Shown: positions 1 through 5,306 of the stretch, piece by piece
Layout: each line of letters opens with the position of its first letter
Numbering within the stretch: position 1 is the stretch's first letter
Assembly (NCBI GenBank): GCA_009782865.1
Contig: WRIF01000006.1
Location: forward strand, 1 to 15,707
DNA: 15,707 nucleotides
Direction: 5' to 3'
Source of the DNA: Promicromonosporaceae bacterium
GTDB taxonomy: Bacteria; Actinomycetota; Actinomycetes; Actinomycetales; Cellulomonadaceae
Notes under the pieces: generated by a model
Database searches by the model: none
Told to the model about the DNA's origin: nothing
The model's input: the letters and a program-made list of their open reading frames with translations, nothing else
Made by a program: the position numbers and the translations under genes

Positions 1-678
1 AACCGGGTTCTCCTGCCACGGATCGTAGGCGGCGCCAAAGGTCATGCGCAGCAGGTCTTCGACATATCCCCGCGCGTAGTCGGGGTAGAGCAGCGACTCA
101 TTGCGGGTGGAGCGGTGGATGTAGGACGTGATGGTGCGCATCTTCGCCAAGATCAGCACCGTCGCGGCGTCCACCTGATCGGGGTCGTGAGGGTCGAGCG
201 TCTCTGGGTAGAACGTGGCCAGGGCATTCATCGCGGAGGCCATCATCGACATCGGATGCCCCCCGCGCGGGAACGAGGCGAGGAAACCGTGGAACTGTTC
301 GGGGACCAGGGTGTGGCGGTTGACCCGCGCCGAGAAGTCCGCGAGCGCCTCGGCCGACGGCAGTTCCCCGTAGATCAGCAGGTAGGCCACCTCCAAGAAG
401 GTGGCGCCCGCCGCCAGCGCCTCGATCGGGTAGCCGCGGTAGCGCAACACCCCCCGTTCCCCGTCGATGAAGGTGATGGCGGAGGCGGCCGAGGCGGTGT
501 TGACGAAGCCCGGGTCATACCCCACCAGACCCAACTCGCGATGCACGGGGGCCACCTCAAGGGCGTCCGGCCCGGCGGTCGCCCTACGCAACGGCAGTTC
601 AAGGGCGCGTTCGTCGACGATGAGGCGGGCGGCGGCGCCGGGAGGCGGCCCGGTAGACGGCTTGGGAGGCAGTGACAT
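1..678 (-). CDS. gltA: Citrate synthase, N-terminal part (truncated by window edge)
   Basis: Condenses oxaloacetate and acetyl-CoA to citrate, the entry step of the TCA cycle, in the cytoplasm. Reading from the ATG at 678, the frame stays open for 226 codons to base 1, so the 3' half lies outside the window. The translation carries type II citrate synthase signatures: ITFIDGERGVLRYRGYPIE near residue 75, the segment FLEVAYLLIYGELPS, and FPRGGHPMSMMASAMNALATF near residue 145. The catalytic histidines and aspartate of the large domain fall beyond the edge and cannot be checked. About 17 proline- and alanine-rich residues precede the conserved part, usual for actinobacterial GltA. A TAGGAT box nine bases before the ATG suggests a very short leader. 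It is divergent from the alkA-like gene. Family assignment is firm; the exact paralogue (GltA versus a methylcitrate synthase) is less so. Confidence 0.93.
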   Translation of the reverse strand, partial: MSLPPKPSTGPPPGAAARLIVDERALELPLRRATAGPDALEVAPVHRELGLVGYDPGFVNTASAASAITFIDGERGVLRYRGYPIEALAAGATFLEVAYLLIYGELPSAEALADFSARVNRHTLVPEQFHGFLASFPRGGHPMSMMASAMNALATFYPETLDPHDPDQVDAATVLILAKMRTITSYIHRSTRNESLLYPDYARGYVEDLLRMTFGAAYDPWQENPV

Positions 679-687
679 AGTCTCCGA

Positions 688-693
688 ATCCTA
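688..693 (-). promoter_or_regulatory. Putative -10 box of gltA
   Basis: TAGGAT on the minus strand, nine bases before the gltA ATG. This places the transcript start about three bases ahead of the start codon. No convincing -35 hexamer was seen 16-18 bases upstream. Inferred from spacing and consensus only. Confidence 0.4.
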
Positions 694-770
694 GCCGCTC
701 ACGCCGGCGGCAGGCCGTCGGCCAGGCGAATGCCAGGAGAACAACAGGTACTGGCACGGGCCGACGGTGT

Positions 771-799
771 TTGGAGCGAGGCAAACCAGGCCATAGGCT
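771..799 (+). promoter_or_regulatory. Putative promoter of the alkA-like gene
   Basis: TTGGAG at 771-776 and TAGGCT at 794-799 are separated by exactly 17 bases, a standard vegetative sigma-factor layout. Transcription would begin near 806, giving a leader of about 49 bases before the ATG at 855. The frame is open upstream of 855 from a TTG at 771, but that TTG is itself the -35 box, which argues against its use as a start. Confidence 0.5.
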
Positions 800-854
800 G
801 GTGGGCGACGCGGGCAGCCCCGAGACCGCAAGAAACCAGAGACCGCGAGGAGCC

Positions 855-1883
855 ATGTCCAGCAGCGAACTGCCCATCACCGAGCCGTGGGATGGCCAGG
901 GAATCTTCGACTGGCTGCACCCGCGCGCCATTCCGGGCGTCGAGGCCTCTGCAACGGGCCCGGATGGCACCCGCTCGTTTGCGCGCGCCCTGTCCACCCC
1001 CTTCGGGCCGGCCGTCTTCCACGCCACCTGGCGGCCGGGTGCGGCCCAGGTGCGGCTCGCTGTCACCGCGTGGCCCGAGGAGCGCCCGCCGGCCGCCGCG
1101 GGCCTCGCCGCGGACGGCGCCGCCCGGTTCGCCCTGGGCCGCGCCCGGCGCCTGTTCAGCCTGGACTACCGGGCCGCCGAGTCGCAGGCGGCGGATGCCT
1201 TCCTCTCCCGTGACCCGAGGCTGGCCCCGCTAGTGGCCGCCACACCCGGCATCCGCATCCCGGACGTTCTCGACCCGGCGGAGTACCTCACCCGGGTAAT
1301 CGTTGGGCAGCAGATCTCGGTGGCCGCCGCGACCACCCACCTGGCCCGCCTGACGGCCCGCCTGGGCCAACGGCTGCCCGCGACAGACCCGCCGGACAAC
1401 GAGGGCGGGGACGCCTCACCGTCACGCTGGGGGCTGACCCGCCTGTTCCCCACCCAGCGGGCCATCGCCACGGGCCTGCCCGTGGCGGCGCCGGGAACGC
1501 CCGCGGCCAGTGACCCCGACCGTCCCCTGCGGCTGGCCTCCCGACAGGTGGCCACCGTGGTGCGGGCCGCCCAGGCCGTCGTAGACGGCTCTCTCGACCT
1601 GACCGGGCCGCTCGCCGCGGCGCGGGCGGCGCTTGCCGTCCTGCCCGGAATCGGCCCCTGGAGCGTGGAGTACCTGGCCATGCGGGCGCTGCGCGATCCC
1701 GATGCGTGGCCGATCGGCGATGTCGCCCTGCTCAAGGGGGCCGAACGCCTCGGGCTGGCCGCCTCCCGAGACCTACCACCGGGCCGTCGTCATCGCGAAC
1801 TGGCCGCGCGCGCCGAGGAGTGGGCGCCGTTTCGCTCGTATGCCGCCTGCCACCTGTGGGCCGCGAGCCAGGGCGAAGGCTAG
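855..1883 (+). CDS. DNA-3-methyladenine glycosylase II-like protein (AlkA family)
   Basis: Base-excision repair glycosylase that would remove alkylated bases from DNA. The 342-residue product has an N-terminal AlkA-type domain, a RVIVGQQISVAAATTHLARL segment from residue 147, and a helix-hairpin-helix LPGIGPWSVEYLAM from residue 263. A conserved aspartate follows in WPIGDVALL (Asp289), in the position of the catalytic Asp of HhH-GPD glycosylases. No Ada-type methyl-acceptor or AraC domain is fused, unlike many actinobacterial Ada-AlkA proteins. The ATG at 855 follows an AGGAG that is only two bases away, a short spacing, but the upstream promoter supports this start over the TTG at 771. It converges on fdxA with a 27-bp gap. 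Family is confident; substrate range is inferred. Confidence 0.85.
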   Translation: MSSSELPITEPWDGQGIFDWLHPRAIPGVEASATGPDGTRSFARALSTPFGPAVFHATWRPGAAQVRLAVTAWPEERPPAAAGLAADGAARFALGRARRLFSLDYRAAESQAADAFLSRDPRLAPLVAATPGIRIPDVLDPAEYLTRVIVGQQISVAAATTHLARLTARLGQRLPATDPPDNEGGDASPSRWGLTRLFPTQRAIATGLPVAAPGTPAASDPDRPLRLASRQVATVVRAAQAVVDGSLDLTGPLAAARAALAVLPGIGPWSVEYLAMRALRDPDAWPIGDVALLKGAERLGLAASRDLPPGRRHRELAARAEEWAPFRSYAACHLWAASQGEG

Positions 1884-1916
1884 GGCCGTACTCGGGGCGG
1901 GAGCTTCGCCCTAGCC
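1870..1916. terminator. Inverted repeats at convergent ends of the alkA-like gene and fdxA
   Basis: Two overlapping, mutually exclusive stems can form. Bases 1870-1878 pair with 1904-1912 (9 bp, loop 25), and 1878-1886 pair with 1908-1916 (9 bp, loop 21). Both include coding bases and the stop codons of the flanking genes. There is no T tract, so this is at best a factor-assisted or bidirectional terminator. Pairing is seen in the sequence; function is inferred. Confidence 0.4.
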
Positions 1917-2228
1917 CTGGGGCGCAAGCGCGGCGACTATCGGGTGATCCTTGGCGATGGGGCCCTGCTTGTGGGCGCCGCCGGGCGAGCCAATGTCGTC
2001 AAAGAACTCGACGTTTGCCTGGTAGAAGTTCGCCCACTGCGGGGGAACGTCGTCCTCGTAGTAGATCGCCTCGACCGGGCAGACCGGCTCGCAGGCGCCA
2101 CAGTCGACGCATTCGTCGGGGTGGATGTACAGCGAGCGCAGGCCCTCGTAGATGCAGTCGACCGGGCATTCGTCGACGCAGGCCTTGTCCTTGACATCCA
2201 CACACGGCTGGGCAATCACGTAGGTCAC
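1911..2228 (-). CDS. fdxA: Seven-iron ferredoxin (3Fe-4S/4Fe-4S)
   Basis: Small soluble electron carrier of 105 residues, closely resembling mycobacterial FdxA/FdxC. By analogy with Azotobacter FdI, Cys9, Cys17 and Cys50 would hold the 3Fe-4S cluster, and Cys21, Cys40, Cys43 and Cys46 the 4Fe-4S cluster. The [12 protein letters not shown] motif at 40-51 is intact. The C-terminal tail ([22 protein letters not shown]) is typical of the actinobacterial group. The start is a GTG at 2228, matching the usual MTYVIA beginning. A TAGACT box lies exactly six bases upstream, so the message is probably leaderless. In many actinobacteria dapC follows fdxA; here the next gene is the alkA-like gene on the other strand. 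Confidence 0.95.
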   Translation of the reverse strand: MTYVIAQPCVDVKDKACVDECPVDCIYEGLRSLYIHPDECVDCGACEPVCPVEAIYYEDDVPPQWANFYQANVEFFDDIGSPGGAHKQGPIAKDHPIVAALAPQG

Positions 2229-2233
2229 GGCAG

Positions 2234-2240
2234 TAGTCTA
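2234..2240. promoter_or_regulatory. Shared near-symmetric -10 element between fdxA and the divergent small gene
   Basis: The 22-bp gap between the two divergent start codons contains TAGTCTA. On the plus strand TAGTCT (2234-2239) predicts a start near 2246, five bases before the ATG at 2251. On the minus strand TAGACT (2240-2235) predicts a start at 2228, the first base of the fdxA GTG. No other -10-like sequence fits in the gap, so both genes may use the two strands of one element. Inferred from sequence only. Confidence 0.45.
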
Positions 2241-2250
2241 GGCTCGCCCC

Positions 2251-2502
2251 ATGAGTGATGCCGCCTGGCGCGGGTTTGCCCCTGGGCAGCGGGTGGTGGT
2301 CCGCCGCCGCCTCGTCGACGACGGCGCGGGCAAACTGTTCTCCGACGTGCTGGCGCTGGTGATTTCCGTGGACGACGACGGCCTGCGGCTGCTCACCGAC
2401 GCCCCCCGGCAGGTGGCCGCCACCGAGGTGTACGTCCCCGCCAGCCAGATCGAGACCGCCAAGCCCATCCCACCCCGGCCCGTACGCCCCAGACGCCCCT
2501 AG
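2251..2502 (+). CDS. Small SH3-like protein, function unknown
   Basis: An 83-residue protein rich in beta-prone segments (RVVVRRRLV, FSDVLALVISVDDDGLRLLT, EVYVPASQIETAKPIPPRPVR). The pattern resembles the N-terminal SH3-like domain found before the catalytic part of some actinobacterial GNAT acetyltransferases of the Rv0428c type, which ends in a similar 'AK-x-(V/I)-PPRP' stretch. Here the protein stops just after that stretch, with a Pro/Arg-rich tail, so it would be a stand-alone domain. No enzyme motifs, membrane segment or signal peptide are visible. The ATG at 2251 has no ribosome-binding site and sits five bases after a predicted transcript start. It converges on tyrA. Coding status is supported by a bounded frame between two genes and a domain-like pattern; function is unassigned. 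Confidence 0.72.
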   Translation: MSDAAWRGFAPGQRVVVRRRLVDDGAGKLFSDVLALVISVDDDGLRLLTDAPRQVAATEVYVPASQIETAKPIPPRPVRPRRP

Positions 2503-2541
2503 CGCACCAGGCGGCCCGAGCGCCCAGACTGCCCTAGCGCA
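2488..2541. repeat. Imperfect 19-bp direct repeat spanning two convergent stop codons
   Basis: CCCAGACGCCCCTAGCGCA (2488-2506) and CCCAGACTGCCCTAGCGCA (2523-2541) agree at 17 of 19 bases, with starts 35 bases apart. The CTAG in the first copy gives the TAG stop of the plus-strand small gene. The CTAG in the second gives the TAG stop of tyrA on the minus strand. This looks like a small local duplication at the junction. Confidence 0.7.
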
Positions 2542-3409
2542 GGGAGTCGGCGCGGTGGAAGAAGCCGTCCACCTCCAGCCCGCCCTCCAGGCGGGAGGCC
2601 AGGTCGGTCAGCTCAGCGATGGTTCGGCGCAGGGCGGCGGCGACGGCGGCCGAGTTCTGCGTGATCATTGCGGCGGTGCGGTCCGGGTCGGTGCGGGCTA
2701 CCCGGGTGCCGTCCTGGAAGGAGCCCGCCGCCAGGCGCAGGGCGGTGTCCTGCAGCTGTGAGGCGGCCACCTGATTGAGCAGCGAGACCGCCAGCACGTG
2801 GGGCAGGCCGGAAATCAGGGCTTGAATCTCGTCGTGGGCGTGTTCGTCAAGGACTATCGCGTGGCCGTCCAGCACCTGCCCGATGAAGTCGACCACCGCC
2901 CCGAGCCGGGCCGGGCTGGCCGGGGAGGTCACGGCCCAGGGCGCGCCGACCAGCAGTGCGGCAGACGACGCGCTGAAGCCACTGTGTTCATTGCCCGCCA
3001 TCGGGTGGGCGCCCACAAAGTGATGACCCAGCCCGACGGCGTTGAGGGCGGCGTGGACCGGCACCTTCACCGAGCCGACATCGATCACGGTGGCATCGTC
3101 GGTCAGGGCAAGGTGCGCGGCGAACTGGGCGGCGACGTCGCGCATGTGTCGCAGGGGCACGGCGAGGATCACCAGGTCGGCGCCGGTCACCGCCTGCGCC
3201 AGGTCGGTGGAGGCCGCCAGGCCGGCGGCGCGGGCGACGGCAGCGGTCTCCTCGCGGTGGGCCCAACCGGCGGCGGCCACCCCCGCCGCGTGCAGCTGCC
3301 GCAGCAGCGAGCCGCCGATCAGCCCCAGGCCCAGAACGGCCACGCGGTCGAAGGGGGGCTCCGCCGTCGTGGTCGAGGCAGACGCAGTTGAGGCGGGTGC
3401 GGTTACCAC
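2534..3409 (-). CDS. tyrA: Prephenate dehydrogenase
   Basis: Oxidatively decarboxylates prephenate to 4-hydroxyphenylpyruvate, the tyrosine branch of aromatic amino-acid synthesis. The 291-residue product has a dinucleotide-binding loop GLGLIGGS at 27-34, DVGSVKVPV at 110-118, and GAHPMAGNEHSGF at 133-145 containing the conserved HPM-x-G of the family. A helical C-terminal dimerisation domain follows, and no ACT or chorismate mutase domain is fused. The start is a GTG at 3409 with GGAG six bases upstream. It overlaps the pheA stop by 7 bp, which implies translational coupling. About 20 low-complexity Ala/Thr/Ser residues precede the Rossmann fold. NAD versus NADP preference was not determined. 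An arogenate dehydrogenase role is possible but less likely given the adjacent prephenate dehydratase. Confidence 0.93.
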   Translation of the reverse strand: MVTAPASTASASTTTAEPPFDRVAVLGLGLIGGSLLRQLHAAGVAAAGWAHREETAAVARAAGLAASTDLAQAVTGADLVILAVPLRHMRDVAAQFAAHLALTDDATVIDVGSVKVPVHAALNAVGLGHHFVGAHPMAGNEHSGFSASSAALLVGAPWAVTSPASPARLGAVVDFIGQVLDGHAIVLDEHAHDEIQALISGLPHVLAVSLLNQVAASQLQDTALRLAAGSFQDGTRVARTDPDRTAAMITQNSAAVAAALRRTIAELTDLASRLEGGLEVDGFFHRADSLR

Positions 3410-4395
3410 AGCAGGCTCCAGTTCTGAGCGGAGAGGGGGGCATCGGCCCCGACCGAGCCCTTGGGGAGATGGTCGCTGAGCACCGAACCGAGGGCGTCGT
3501 CCTCGGGGTCACCTAGGTACGCGCCAAGTACCTTCAGGCAGTCTCCCGCCGCAAGCAGCTCGCGCATGAGGACGCGGGTCTGTTCGTGGTGTGGGGCGCC
3601 GCCGAGGGTGATGACAAAGACGTACTGCTCGGCGCGGGCCTTCAGGGGGCGGGTGATCAGCGACGACATGTTGACGCGGTGTCGACGGAAGGTCTCGGTG
3701 ACCCGGGCGAGCACCCCCGGCCCCACCTCCACCGGGGTGATGGCCAAGAGGGTGTGCCAGCGTGGGTCAGGGGCCACCGGGCCCTCCGGGGGGGAGCCCG
3801 GGCGGGCCGGGTTCGCAGTGGCGGCGGCGTTCTCGGTCAGCCTCTGGCTGGCCCTTTCCCTCCGGGCCAGCACCAGGAAGCGGGTGCGGGCCGCGGCGAA
3901 GTCCTCGACCCCCTCGGCCAGCGTCTCCAGGCCGTACAGCGGGCCACAGAGGCGGGGCCCGAAGGCCACCGAGTGCGCGTCGAGGTCTCGGCAGGCGGCG
4001 GCGTTTGAGGCGGCGGGGGCGGGGCGCAGGCCGCGCTCGGAGATGAAGCGGGAGCACTGGGCCAGGCCGTGCGAGTGGGCCGAGGCGGTGGTGAGGGCGT
4101 CGTGGCCGGGCCTGACAAAGGCGTCGAAGGCGATGTCGAGGGTGACGGCGCCGACGGCCACCACCTCTCCGGAGGCGAGCAGCGCATCGAGCGTGGGGGT
4201 CACGAATCCCTCAATCGAGTTCTCCACCGGCACCAGGGCGCACTCCACGTCACCGTGCGCCACGGCGTCGTGCGCCTCCCCCACCGATCCCAGCGGTACC
4301 AGCACTGCCCCGGGGGCGTGCGCGGCGGCCCACGTCTCGGCCGCCTGATGGGTGAAGGTGCCGGCTGGCCCCAGATAGCCGATCACGGGGTCCAC
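3403..4395 (-). CDS. pheA: Prephenate dehydratase with C-terminal ACT domain
   Basis: Converts prephenate to phenylpyruvate for phenylalanine synthesis. In 330 residues the catalytic domain starts at IGYLGPAGTFTHQAA (residue 5), carries VPVENSIEGFV (56-65) and the family TRF triad (171-173, in AARTRFLVLARR). A linker rich in Ala, Pro and Gly leads to an ACT domain at about 213-295. The phenylalanine-binding loop, normally ESRP, reads ITRP (247-250), so feedback response may differ. The first GTG at 4395 is used here. A second in-frame GTG at 4386 makes a GTGA overlap with the upstream stop and has AGGTGG in front, so it is a credible alternative giving a product three residues shorter. The gene overlaps the upstream ACT gene and tyrA, so the three are probably translated from one message. 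Confidence 0.93.
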   Translation of the reverse strand: MDPVIGYLGPAGTFTHQAAETWAAAHAPGAVLVPLGSVGEAHDAVAHGDVECALVPVENSIEGFVTPTLDALLASGEVVAVGAVTLDIAFDAFVRPGHDALTTASAHSHGLAQCSRFISERGLRPAPAASNAAACRDLDAHSVAFGPRLCGPLYGLETLAEGVEDFAAARTRFLVLARRERASQRLTENAAATANPARPGSPPEGPVAPDPRWHTLLAITPVEVGPGVLARVTETFRRHRVNMSSLITRPLKARAEQYVFVITLGGAPHHEQTRVLMRELLAAGDCLKVLGAYLGDPEDDALGSVLSDHLPKGSVGADAPLSAQNWSLLW

Positions 4396-5261
4396 CTGGC
4401 CTCGAGCCCCTTGGGCCCGGGCAGGAAGTTCTCGCCAGGCAGGACGGCGAGCACCCGGTTGGCGATGTTGGCGGCATCCAGTTCGGCCACCAGGGTGGCG
4501 AGCACCCCGGAGCCCGGGCAGCTAAACGAAGAAAAGAACACGTGCGGGCCGCCGCTGGCGGGATGGGAACGCAGGTGCTGCAGGTCGAGGCCGGTGTCGG
4601 CAAAGATGGTGAGGGTGGAGCGCAGGGAACCGCGGCGGTCGTCGCTCGGGCCCAGGGCCAGCCAGACCTGTGACGTCTGGGCGAAGGCCGGCGGGGCCTG
4701 GCGGGAGCCGAGCAGCCCGAACCAGATTGGTGGCAGCGCCTTCAACTGTGCGCTGAAGGGCAGTTCGACCAGGCCGGCGGGCACGCGCGAACTCTCCAGG
4801 AGCAGCGAGCCATCGGGCCCGGCCACCTGGAGGCGCTGCGCCGCGCTCATCCGCCCGGGAACCACCTGCGGCAGCAGGCCGCCACTGCGCAGGATCTCCC
4901 CACAGTCGCGCAGGCCGGCCTCGTCCACGGTCACGGACAGCCCGGAGGCCCCCGGCCTGGCCACCAGCGTCCATTCGGCGGCCACCGGCTGCGCCGCGAC
5001 GACGCCAAGGCTGTGGTCGGCGGACAGCAGCGAGGCCTCCAGCAGTTCCGCCGGCTGTTCGGGGTGGCCGAGGTGGACCACGGCGGCCAGGTCGTCGACG
5101 GCGGCCACCGTGGCCAGCGTCTGCCGGGTGCTGCCCAGGTCGAGCAGCTCGTCGATCTCGATCAGCTCGTCTCCGTCGCCCGGCGGCAGGGCACTCCACG
5201 CCCCGCTGCGCGCGGCGGCGGCGGCGTGGACGGGCGATTCGCGGCTGGTCCGGCCAAGCAT
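4383..5261 (-). CDS. ACT-domain protein resembling a degenerate prephenate dehydratase C-terminus
   Basis: Product of 292 residues, not recognised as a named family. Residues 1-180 show no motif I can assign. From about 198 the sequence follows the ACT domain of prephenate dehydratase: GSLRSTLTIFADTGLDLQHL (211-230), RSHP (231-234) where PheA normally has ESRP, then a beta-strand VFFSSF and a second helix VLATLVAELDAANI. The stretch ahead of it (TSQVWLALG, near 196) resembles the end of a dehydratase domain, but the catalytic TRF triad is not intact. The ATG at 5261 has a strong GGGAGGAA ribosome-binding site. The gene overlaps pheA by up to 13 bp, so the product could be a separate regulatory subunit or aromatic amino-acid sensor for PheA. 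It may equally be a decayed paralogue. Function is inferred. Confidence 0.82.
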   Translation of the reverse strand: MLGRTSRESPVHAAAAARSGAWSALPPGDGDELIEIDELLDLGSTRQTLATVAAVDDLAAVVHLGHPEQPAELLEASLLSADHSLGVVAAQPVAAEWTLVARPGASGLSVTVDEAGLRDCGEILRSGGLLPQVVPGRMSAAQRLQVAGPDGSLLLESSRVPAGLVELPFSAQLKALPPIWFGLLGSRQAPPAFAQTSQVWLALGPSDDRRGSLRSTLTIFADTGLDLQHLRSHPASGGPHVFFSSFSCPGSGVLATLVAELDAANIANRVLAVLPGENFLPGPKGLEARWTP

Positions 5262-5306
5262 TGGCGTTCCTCCCTGTGGATGGGCGTCGGCGGGCAGGGT
5301 GTGCCC

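Noticed and set aside
3403-3409. Overlap of pheA and tyrA as a programmed frameshift producing a fused enzyme
   Set aside because: There is no slippery sequence, and tyrA has its own GGAG site six bases before its GTG. Ordinary translational coupling explains it.
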